From contig NC_079875.1 of NCBI RefSeq assembly GCF_029227915.1, forward strand, positions 18,469,001-18,533,000: a DNA stretch of 64,000 bases, given 5' to 3'. The stretch comes from Hydractinia symbiolongicarpus (Eukaryota > Cnidaria > Hydrozoa > Anthoathecata > Hydractiniidae). The position numbers and the translations under genes are program-made. Below, piece by piece: positions 47,922 to 58,800 of this stretch. The first letter of the stretch is position 1, and every line of letters begins with the position of its first letter. The notes below the pieces were generated by a model. It searched no databases, had not been told where the DNA came from, and saw only the letters and a list, made by a program, of their open reading frames with translations.

Positions 47922-50900
47922 ATGTTTAGATTCTTTACTAAGATGTTATTTAGAATGGAAAAAGATTTAAATCTCCGTGATAAAAAGTTTCTTGCAACAA
48001 CACTAAATGTGGGGAGCCTGGGGAAGGGAGGAAATGATGTAAGTTTCTTCACCACCTATGCAATAATAAACAGAGGTAGCTATAAATAATTAATAGATTT
48101 TTATAAAATATTTGTTCCACTTCCTCAAAAATCTCGAGAAGACTCGATCTCGCTGAAAGAGCTTCTTTTTTTTGTTTTGTTTTTTTGTTACTTGCATGTC
48201 TGAATACTTTTTAAAAATTGTAGTTAACGCTTATATGTCAAATTGAAAGTAAAAAAAAAAAAAGTAAAAAATAAAAATAAAGAATACAAAGATAAACAAC
48301 CACATGTACATTATCTTAATTAGCAACTTTCTTACCATTCCACTCCAAACAACATTGAGATCGTGAAATAGCGTTGAAATCGAACGTACAAACAAGCTGA
48401 TAAACTTTTTTTTATCAGTAAAAGTGAAAGTAAACTGACAAGTGTGACGATAGCCTTAGAAATTTTCGTGTCATTTTTCGAGTATAAACAGTGTGGTCAA
48501 GTTTAATCTTTCATAACGATTTAAAATATATGGATTTCATTCTTCAAGACATATGAGAATTTGTTGAGAGTGTAAGTCACATTTTTATAAAAACAAAAAT
48601 AGTGTGTTTATCAAATATTTTTACGAAACTTTACAATAAAATCGTGGTGTTTAATTTTGTCATTTTGTTGTATTTGGCGCGCTTTTGTTCTACCTTCTTC
48701 GCATGAATAATTTAAGTACAATTAGAACGATGTTAAACATTTAAAAAAACGACGCAGTTAAAAAAACTTATAATCTTAATTGAAGCTGAGCAGAATTTAT
48801 CGAGTCTTTCTCAAAAAAACAAATCGCATATTTAACAGAATATTTAATTTAATCTCAATGGACATGTTAAACAATAGAATATTCATTGCTAATGGCAACA
48901 TTAAAAATGTTTTTTTTATAGTGCGAACGATATTTCAAAGAGCATAAATTCTTGGTTGTGGGATGGCATAATGGCGGCAGGTTTTAAACAAATTTTTCGT
49001 TTAAAAAATTATCTGTTTTAATGTCTACATATTTATATCTTGTTCTTTATAAAATTGTGACGGAATATAAAATATAAGAGTGTTATTAAAATACAAGTAA
49101 TAAGAAAAGATGCTCTGTTGATTTCATCTTTTCGAGGTGCATGGTGGCCATTATAATTGTACTCATTGCGGGCGATATTTTTTTCTTACCTACATTTCTT
49201 TTATAAGAACGTTCTTTATAAGAACTAAGATGAAGATTTAGTTTATGTATATTATAGTGTCCAGCCTGCATTTCTTTACAAATTACGGCTAAGAACAAAA
49301 AGTCTAGAAATACCATAATAAAATTATTTTCAGCGGCTTCTTCCTTTTCATGTATATTTTACACAATAAAATAATTTCAAGAGAATAACAACTCCCATTA
49401 AGAAAAAATAATTTCGCTTTGTTTTGAAAGAACACAAATAATAAATTTCGAGGCTGAAAAAATAAATCATCCATTCTGTAATTAGAATATAGACATTCTT
49501 ATAAAAATCTCTCGCCTGTCTGCAGTCAATATGTTGATCTATTTGTCATGCTCTTCTTAAAAAAATCATCCAAAAAATTTGTACTTTTCATAAAAACGTA
49601 TGTTTGCACAAACATTTTCATTCTTATTTGGTGCAGCAAAAAAATAATTACTTTTTTAAATACGCCACTGTCAACCTCGTCCCCAGGACCTTTTTTCGCT
49701 TTTTATCAAAAAAGCGAAAAGAGGTCCTGGGGACGAGGTTGCGCCACTGTCAATTTTCCTTAAGAAACTCTTATAAATTACTTTCTACTATCCGAATATC
49801 TGTAACCTGAAAACCGCTATAATCCAAACTAATTTTTAGGTCCCTTCGGCTAAATTCTCTCTATAATCCGAATTTTTAAGTGTAAATATACCACACTTTC
49901 GAATGTTTTTGTTTTTCGTAATTTGAATCCCTGTCGAATTCGAATGTTTTGATTTTTTTGTAAGACAAAGAGAAATCGTAAGAAATCGCAAGTCAGTGAG
50001 TTCTTTTATTTTCGTTCAAACTTATTCGTTTTTATTTCTCACCTTACTTTTTTTAATTTTTTTTTAAATGTTCGATTGGTCTCTTTTATCTGAATTTTCA
50101 CCCTTTAAAACCTGGAAATTCGAATTAGAGAGACTTTCTACTATCCGAATCTCTCTGTAATCCGAATAAAAAGTTACCCCCCCCCCCCTTGGGATTCGGA
50201 TTAGAGAGAGTTAACTGTATATCTATGCAGATGTCGAATGGAACGGTAGAGTTAACTATTCTGGAGTATACGATAAAAGATTCTTACATGCAGCTATCGA
50301 AAAAGGATCTGTAAATCTTCCAAAAAACGATCCATTACTAAATAAAGAAGTTGTGCCTTATGTTTTATTACCAGATGATGCTTTCTGATGAAGCCCTACC
50401 CGCATAAAAACCTTACGGTAGAAAAAGAATATAAAATTACAACCACAGCCAAGGTCGAAGGATATCCAAACATCTTTTTGGAATTTTGGCTCACAGATGG
50501 CGCATTGTTTTTACTGCAATCAATCTCGAGCCGAATCATGTTGAAAACGTAATTCTTTCCGCACCAGCTTCGCATAACATGCTTATAAAAATACAAATTC
50601 ATTGGACGCTTACCTTTCTATATCTTTAGCCGATTCTTGCGTCGAAAATGGAGATTTTATAGAGAGGGGGAATGGCGAAATATTGGTGTTGTAGATTCAG
50701 TTTATCTGGACACAACGTACCGTTTCAGCTAAGTCAGTCAGGGAAAGCTTCAAAAATCATTTTGCCGTTGAATGGCAATGGAAACATTGTTTAACAGGAA
50801 CGACAGTTGATACGCATATATTTTGATTCTGGCCCTGTGGTGAAAGTACGGTGAATGCTTGCCTTGGTGTGTTAAATGCTTGTCCTCTATAGGGTGGTGT

Positions 50901-53366
50901 CGGCACACAGTTTGATTCAATCACGTCTTCTTGCTTTAAATTTACTCACTTTAAGCGTCTCTACATTTCGATGCTCTGATAACTGCAACAAGGAAAGCCA
51001 ATCTTTCGTAATGCACCCAGCTTGAAGCGTAAAGGTCATTGGTTGATTGTCCACTTTTTGTTTTGTGCTCTTTGTTAAGTTCTCGTCCAAGCTGTGCTCT
51101 TAACCCGTGTATTTTCGCTTTAACTGATGCAACCGTTGTGTCTAACGTAGTTGCGATGGACGCATAGGCGAGTCTCTTACATTTTTTTGTTGTTGTAATC
51201 GAAATACACGGGGTTTTCTTCCAATTTATCGAGAAGGATAAATTCATAGCTCAAATCTTCTGCATTTTGTTTCTTGCTCTTATTTTGCGCATCATTCCCA
51301 AACATCACTTTTCTTGCACTTCTTTGCTTTTTCATCTTCAGGGTCTCTTTAATTTTCTTCTCTTTTTTCAGATTTCCAATTCATCACAGACAAAATGATA
51401 AATGCCAGGGCAAATCGAGGCAACTTTTTGAGCAACATTACCCGTCAACATTTGTTGATGAACATGTTGACTCGATTTGCTATAGGTATCACATGCTCAC
51501 GAAGAAAACAATCTCTAAAAATGTTGATCAGCATTGTTGATGAGTTTTGTATGTTGCTATTTCTGGCAACATTTTTCAGTATTTTTGAATCATTTAATTT
51601 CAAATTCGAATGTTTTAGCACGAATTCGAATGTTTTTGTTCGAGCGTGTATACGACTTGCATGAATATAAGATCAATACACAGAGATATATTCATTTTGA
51701 AAATGGCGGAAGTCACTGTTTTAGCTGATCCTCTGTAACTACTGCTGGTGGTTAACATAACTTTAAAATATGTTTAAATGAGTTGTAATCCATCCTCATC
51801 TTTTTTGTATAAGCTCTAGTATCCTCGGTCATTAGCTCCTAGACGAGGTTATTATAGAGTCCTTCCTCTTCCCTTCTTTGAATCCATTTTCTAGTAGGGT
51901 CTCACTTTCTCTTTTTATCGTCATTTATTACCAATGCCAGCAATAAACATGCTACAGCTTCCTTCTCCGCCATTTTGAAGAAAGAAAACGTTTCAGTAGA
52001 ATGCAGTTGCTCAAAATGTTGACGAGAATGTTGACAAGAATGTTGACCGAGAATGTTGAGCGATTTGCCCCAGGCTTAAGGGTTTGGTTTTCGTAATATT
52101 TCAAATAATCGAATACTTTTTTGAACGTTTGTGTTCGAAAAGTTTTTAAAACGTTCGAAAATCTGAAGTGTTCGATATATGAGAAACACTCCACCAAACC
52201 GATTCAACATCAAAGTTTTGACTTGAAAATGTTGCAGTAAAATTTGTTCAGATACAAAACATCGTCCAACATCATAAAAATGGATGTTGGATGAAATGTG
52301 GGATCGGCTTCCGTCGGGCCTCAACATGAAGAGTGTGTTATGAGGGAGAAAATGTTGAGTATGGAAAGTTTGACCAATGTCAAATTTCATCCAACATCAT
52401 CAAACACTTCATTCTTCTTTTTTCCCTTTTCAAAGATTATGAGGATGAAATGACAATGCATTTGCGCGACCATCGGCATTTACCTAGAAAAACAAAATTG
52501 CAAAAAACACAAATCATCATCTGACTCAATTCTAAGTATTGTTATTCGTCATAATTATGTCGCACAAAAGCGAACTTTATTGCTATCGTATTCATTATAA
52601 TATTCTGAATTTAATACACTTTTTTTTCTCATTCTGACAATCTCGCTCTTCGAGATAATCGTATCAGAAAGAGATACCCTGGGAACAAGCATTTTAATGA
52701 AAAAATCAGAAATCACAGTTGAAACAGATCTCATAAATTTTTTTTCTATTTTTCAGAAATAAATCGCGAAAATACCTACCAATCAACTTCTGTCCAATAA
52801 CTCTCAAATGTATTTACAACTTAACGTCATGTTTATTCCGGGCTTTTTTAAGTTTTCACAACCCCAGCCCAGGCCCTTTTTCGGTTTTTGATATCACCGA
52901 TATCAAAAAACTTAAAGGAGCCCTGGTTAGATGATTATACCGCGATAAAACAATATTGCAATGAACTGACTGGAATTTAGAAGGTTGTATCTTGTTTTAG
53001 ATGTGTGTTGAGCATTTACTTAAAACAACGAGTAAAGAAACAAGCTGCATAGATAACGCTGGGGCATTTAAAGATTGTGTTTTGTTTCAGGCTGTATTAC
53101 AACACATTTCAAAACAAAAGGAAAGCAAAGTTTTACTATCAGAACTGCCTTACTCTCTAACAGAATGCCATGTTTTACTAACAAAAACGTTCGATTTGAG
53201 AAAAAAACGTTTGTCCGATCAGTTTTCAAAGACAAAAAAACATTCGACGAGTAACTATAAAACGTTAAACAAAAGTTTATCTTATGCGTCTGGTTGTGCA
53301 TGGTGGTATGATTTTGAACTTCTAATTTTCGTTGGTAAACGTCGTCAAAAGAGGTCAAATGGTTAA
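47922..53366 (+). CDS. Possible two-exon orphan gene
   Basis: Exon 1 47922..48038 starts at CTCACC-ATG, encodes 39 residues (MFRFFTKMLFRMEKDL through GSLGKGGND) and ends at a GTAAGT donor. Exon 2 53001..53366 follows a good acceptor (CTTGTTTTAG) and joins in phase 0, adding 121 residues (MCVEHLLKTTSKETSC through GKRRQKRSNG) and a stop. Exon 2 stays open for 121 codons with protein-like composition and six cysteines. The 5-kb intron holds a MITE, a Harbinger relic and other repeats. No family recognised and no membrane or signal segment obvious. Middle exons could exist, and the pairing may be chance. Confidence 0.3.
49672..49741. mobile_element. 70-bp palindromic MITE with 9-bp target duplication
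   Basis: Starts CAACCTCGTCCCCAGGACCT and ends with its inverse, folding into one hairpin. CGCCACTGT occurs directly on both sides (49663..49671 and 49742..49750). Related GGACGAGGTTG or ATCGAGGTTGG ends appear near 37198, 37370 (and the duplicate copies) and 63150. Confidence 0.85.
49790..50215. repeat. Decayed repeat with TAATCCGAAT motifs, possible pogo/Tigger-type MITE
   Basis: Several TATCCGAAT/TAATCCGAAT words, ending GGATTAGAGAGAGTTAACTG next to a poly-C run. The last motif, reversed, resembles the CAGTTAACTCTC-type ends of pogo-like elements. No paired end could be fixed. Confidence 0.35.
50221..50600 (+). pseudogene. PIF/Harbinger transposase fragment (DDE_Tnp_4)
   Basis: Reads YADVEWNGRVNYSGVYDKRF, LPKNDPLLNKEVVPYVLLPD and DDAF; after a one-base break LMKPYPHKNLT; and after another FGILAHRWRI and INLEPNHVENVILSAPA. 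This order (VPYV..DDAFxLKPYL..R.FGIL..RWR) is typical of the Harbinger DDE core C-terminal half. The N-terminal half is missing. Confidence 0.78.
50951..51300 (-). pseudogene. MADF/Myb-SANT-like DNA-binding gene remnant of the Harbinger element
   Basis: The minus strand reads DLSYEFILLDKLEENPVYF; after a frame break CKRLAYASIATTLDTTVASV, KAKIHGLRAQLGRELNKEH, KTKSGQSTNDLYASSWVHYE. This is a MADF-domain pattern. Harbinger elements usually carry a transposase plus a separate Myb/MADF protein, so the convergent pair here fits one decayed element. Its ends were not found. Confidence 0.7.
51395..52410. repeat. Repeat cluster rich in AATGTTGA and CCAACATC motifs
   Basis: GGGCAAATCG..AACATGTTGACTCGATTTGC at the left resembles, inverted, AATGTTGACGAGAATGTTGA..GCGATTTGCCCC around 52015..52070. 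Near 52270..52400 AAATTTCATCCAACATCATC and its inverse occur. Probably nested MITEs. No gene seen. Confidence 0.5.
52859..52928. repeat. Small imperfect foldback
   Basis: CAACCCCAGCCCAGGCCCTT..TTTTTGATATC pairs with GATATCAAAAAACTTAAAGG..GCCCTGGTTAG. Similar in layout to the 70-bp MITE at 49672, but no target duplication seen. Confidence 0.5.
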
Positions 53367-53730
53367 GGTTGTTTTTAGCTTTTAAAAAGCTGTATACATT
53401 AAGAAGTAATTTTTCACAAATTTTATTTCAGAATATTTCATTTTTATTTCGCGAGTCAAGCATCTATAAATTTTCGTCAAAGAGAGGAAAAAACTCACTA
53501 GTGAAACAAATACTCACAAAAACAAAAGTTTAACGTGTACATATTGCGATTGTAATTGAAGATGACTGAAGTATAATCTAAGGAATAATCTTCTTTTATT
53601 CGTGCGATTTTTCTATGATAGCAGCTTTTATTTTTACTAGTTTATTCTGTCATTTTAATATTCCTGAAGGTAATTAACACACGTTATGTAATTCCTATGT
53701 GACTTTTACAGAAAAGTTTCTATTTTTGCT

Positions 53731-55180
53731 GACTAGAGGTTGCTGTTACATACAGAGACAACTAGAGGTTGTTGTTACATGCATATAAGACTAGAGGTTG
53801 TTGTTACATGCAGAGACGACTAGAGGTTGTTGTTACATGCAGATACGACTAGAGGTTGTTGTTACATACAGAGACGACTAGAGATTGTTGTTACATGCAA
53901 AGACGACTAGAGATTGTTGTTACATGCAGAGACAACTAGAGGTTGTTGTTACATGCAAAGACGACTAGAGGTTGTTGTTACATGCAGATACGACTAGAGG
54001 TTGTTGTTACATGCAGAGACGACTACAGGTTGTTGTTACATGCAAAGACGACTAGAGGTTGTTGTTACATGCAAAGACGACTAGAGATTGTTGTTACATG
54101 CAGAGACAACTAGAGGTTGTTGTTACATGCAGATACGACTAGAGGTTGTTGTTACATGCAGATACGACTAGAGATTGTTGTTACATGCAGAGACAACTAG
54201 AGGTTGTTGTTACATGCAGATAAGACTAGAGGTTGTTGTCACATGCAGATAAGACTAGAGATTGTTGTTACATGCAGAGACGACTACAGGTTGTTGTTAC
54301 ATGCAAAGACGACTAGAGGTTGTTGTTACATGCAAAGACGACTAGAGATTGTTGTTACATGCAGAGACAACTAGAGGTTGTTGTTACATGCAGATACGAC
54401 TAGAGGTTGTTGTTACATGCAGATACGACTAGAGATTGTTGTTACATGCAGAGACAACTAAAGATTGTTGTTACATACAGAGACGACTAGAGGTTGTTGT
54501 TACATGCAGAGACAACTAAAGATTGTTGTTACATACAGAGACGACTAGAGGTTGTTGTTACATACAGAGACGACTAGAGATTGTTGTTACATGCAGATAC
54601 GACTAGAGGTTGTTGTTACATGCAGATACGACTAGAGGTTGTTGTTACATGCAGAGACGACTAGAGGTTGTTGTTACATGCAAAGACGACTAAAGATGTT
54701 GTTACATGCAAAGACGACTAGAGATTGTTGTTACATGCAAAGACGACTAAAGATTGTTGTTACATGCAGAGACAACTAAAGATTGTTGTTACATACAGAG
54801 ACGACTAGAGGTTGTTGTTACATGCAGAGACGACTAGAGGTTGTTGTTACATGCATATAAGACTAGAGGTTGTTGTTACATGCAGATAAGACTAGAGGTT
54901 GTTGTTACATGCAGATAAGACTAGAGGTTGTTGTTACATGCAGAGACGACTAGAGGTTGTTGTTACATGCAAAGACGACTAGAGATTGTTGTTACATGCA
55001 GAGACAACTAAAGATTGTTGTTACATGCAGAGAGGACTAAAGATGTTGTTACATGCAAAAAAGACTAGAGGTTGTTGTTACATGCATATAAGACTAGAGG
55101 TTGTTGTTACATGCATATAAGACTAGAGGTTGCTGTTACATGCATATAAGACTAGAGGTTGCTGTTACATGCGGAGACAA
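53731..55180. repeat. Minisatellite, 29-bp unit, about 50 copies
   Basis: Consensus GACTAGAGGTTGTTGTTACA followed by TGCAGAGAC, with variants (TACAGAGAC, GCATATAA, GCAAAGAC, AGATT for AGGTT, ACTAAAG). A few units are 2 bp shorter. It lies between the possible orphan gene and the NCKX gene and does not code. Confidence 0.97.
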
Positions 55181-55870
55181 TAGAGCAAACTTGCTTCCTA
55201 GACTTGTGTTTTGGAAAAAGACTTATGTGGACGAGGTTGTTGAAATGTCTTTTGACTATTTGACATGAACAAATATCAATTTTAACATACAAGTGAGAAT
55301 AGGACTGTGCACTTTGAAAGCTGTTACGTCATTATTTAACAGCTGTTTTACATCTTTACATACTATTTAGACAAGAAAATTTAAACTACGTGCTAGTGTA
55401 ATTTGGTGTGCCCGAGACATATAAGAGAAATTCTTGGGGTACCTATTTTCCTGAAAGAAAAATAACTTGAGAAAGTATGACTAATGTTTTCTTTATGTCC
55501 GAAAGCTTATTCTTATTATTTTTCGACCGTACATGACCTGTATTTTTGGTGAAAACAAAAAATTGATTTTAACAAATTATAAATTCTCTATGAATATATA
55601 TATTTTCTTGATCTATTACTTACTTCTGTACTTGTTTTGTTAGCTTGTCTTGTCATTTTCCTGTTGCTTTAAAACTTTGTTATATTAAAATTTTATAAGT
55701 ATGTTAATAAACTTGCACTTCTAGGTTTACTAATTTGCTTTTTTGGTTTGGTTAAAACTGAAGTTTATGCTTCACTTCTCCTTCTTCATGAAAGGTTTAT
55801 ATTTTTTTTTTCAGTTCAACTTTGAGATGTTAGATAGAAATAACAATTTTAAACTAACGTGAAAGTCGTT
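55181..55870. other. NCKX upstream region
   Basis: AT-rich DNA probably holding the NCKX promoter and 5' UTR. A strong acceptor-like TTTTTTTTTCAG at about 55803..55814 shortly before the ATG suggests a 5' UTR intron. Confidence 0.4.
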
Positions 55871-58800
55871 ATGCGAATATGTTACGACAGACGGATGAAG
55901 GCGACGCATTCTCAATTGCGACTCGTGTTAAATGTCGTCGTATTTATTGCCGTTTTAAGCGGCGTTGTGGTATACACTACCATTAATGACAAACTTAATT
56001 TAAAGCTTTACCGGAAAACCAATGAGAATGTGTATGGTATATCAAGCGAGGCAGGTAAAAAATTAAAAACAGAAAAAAAAGCTAAACTTGTGCAAACATC
56101 AAAAGTTAAAACTGCACATACAGCCTTTCGTGTTCCGTTCGTTTACCGTGCATCCAGTGAGTTGTACCGATCAAGGACACTTCTGAATACTTCAGAGGTA
56201 ACAGATACCGTCGATGAAAATTACCCAGAGGATATATTCACAGCGCAAGAAAAAAAAGATGGTGCCATCGTGCTTCATGTTATTGGGATATGTTACATGT
56301 TCCTTGCGTTAGCTCTCGTATGCGATGAGTTTTTCGTGCCTGCGCTGCATCTTATATCAAAAATAGCAAACATTTCCGATGACGTGGCGGGTGCCACATT
56401 TATGGCAGCTGGTGGAAGTGCACCGGAGTTGTTTATATCCGTGATCGGAGTATTTATTTCGAAGTCTAATGTAGGGTTTGGAACCATCGTTGGTAGCGCT
56501 GTGTTTAATATACTGTTTGTTATTGGAATGTGCGCTATTTTTAGCAAAGTTCTGCTTGAATTAACATGGTGGCCGCTGCTTAGAGACAGTTTGTTTTACA
56601 TATTGGCTTTAGTTATACTTATATCGTTTTTTTATGATACTTTCATCGAGTGGTGGGAAGCACTGGTGTTGTTCTCTGTTTACATTGCGTATGTTACGTT
56701 TATGGTATTTAACGAGCGCATAGAAAGGTATGTGAAAAGTAAGGTTCAAAAAAAGAAAACGAAAAAAACTTCCATCATCACACCTTTACAAGAGAAACAT
56801 AAAGAAGTAAGTATTATTTTCATGTTTACTTATTCAAATAGGTTGCGTGGGCCGCGGCGACGGTGAAGGGTCGAGGAATGCAAATTAGGCTTAACCTGCT
56901 TAAGTGATGTTTCATTTCGTTTATAACAAAAAATTTCGTTGCCCCCTTTTTACTAATTAATACTGATAATTAAAATTTACTTCCCATTTAATTATGCTGG
57001 ACAGAAAATATTTTAGTCGTCATTTTAGAGCTTAGAATGTTTGCGATTTCCACTTACGTTATTATACTGAAGTGAGACAGACTGGTCACACAGATCTTGC
57101 ACTATATTAATATGACAAAGTTTGTCGTTCAAATTAGAAAAGCCATTCACTTTTATCCAAGTTTTAATTGTTGTTTTGCGCTGTTTTTTGATTTGTTTAT
57201 AAAAATGGCCAAGAAACAACCAAATTCAAAAATATAGTATAATCTCTATATTAACAACTTGAATCTACAGTAACTTGAACTTTAGATTCAAGTTGTTCAA
57301 CTTTGAAAATTCCTTAAAAACTTTCACTAATACTTCCTCATAAAAGTCACTTAACTCAAATCGGTTGAAGGTAGGTATCATTCTATCAATCCATAGAATT
57401 ATTTTGTTTTTATGTCGATATAAACTTTCCCAGTTGACAACCCTGCGTTTCACATCCTGAAATTAGGAGTGTCATGACACAATTGTCGTTTTTCGACAAT
57501 GTTACAAACATGCATATTATAGACAAAAAAAAAAACACGCCACACGAGCGACTGAAAATTCGGGAAAACAGGACATGCTGACGTAAGCAAAGTATGGTTT
57601 AAAATTTTGGAACTCCCAAATACTCTAAGAGCGTTTTGACATTGACATTTTTTTCAAATGCAAACTGCACTGGATTTAACATTAAAAGGTTTTTTTTTTA
57701 TTCTAATGTTTTAGATTTTATTTGCTCTGTCGAATAACTTAGAAGAAAGCGCGTTTCGACACGGAGCTTTGCAGTTAGTTATTCATACATTGGATCCTAT
57801 TGCAGAAGGTACTTTCGATTTTTTGTGTGCGATACAAATATTTGACGTGGTCACACACGGAAGGCTCGTTTTCATTTATTTGAATTTTCTTAATAGCGCA
57901 AAAGGCGTAAGAGTTTTTAGTTAGCGCATGCGCAATTTGATAATATCTTCCCTGCGTGAGAGATTTTTTTGTGTTCGAAGAGCAGCTCTCGAGTTCAGCG
58001 GCAAAGTTTAAACCAGTCTACTTTTACAGGCGTTGTTTTTTTCTTTAGCAGCTAGCTAATGATGTTAGAATACTTTAAGCTATCACGTAATTTGGCAAGA
58101 TACGATGCTTTATCACCAGCTGCTGATTGATATAAGCTTTAAATTATGAATATTCTTTTTTTCTTGTTCTTTTTTTTTAAAGTAAGCTTATAGAATTAAA
58201 AAAACAATCTTCTGTTTACAGCAGCTGTCATATTACCTTTAGCTTTTGCCCTAGTGAAAAATCCAACCAAATGGAAACTCCTTTATAAATGCCAAACATG
58301 TAAAAGTTTCTATATAAATTTGTTGCCCTACCTAATGTAATTGGATTCGTTTTTTGCATTGCAGAAACTGTTGAACGCAAACTAAGCCAGTTTCGCGATC
58401 ATTGCGACAGTTCATTCACGACTAAAGAAACTAGCGATCAATCATCTCGTGAATCGATATCAATTGATAAAAACTCGAATTTAATTAAAGTAAATTCAGC
58501 TACACAAAAAGAAAGCTATGGCGAATTAAAAAATCGAAGCTCGTTCGATTATGAGGACTCGAGCATGGAAAGGGATAATTTAACACGTAGCGATACAATC
58601 GAGGACGCAAATCAAATGCTGAAAGAACTCGATGCTATGAATGTTCCCCGTGAAAGTGCGCCTGTGGATGAGGGTGGGGGTAAAGAAAATAAGTTAGACA
58701 ATAGGATGAACTTTCCATCACTGGAAACAAATGAGAATAACGAGGGCATGGATGGTATGGAGTCTGATTTGAGCTTACGTGAGAATGTAAAATTCTCTAC

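Noticed and set aside
53731-55180. Possible CRISPR-like array
   Set aside because: Units are contiguous 29-bp tandem repeats without unique spacers, in a eukaryotic context.
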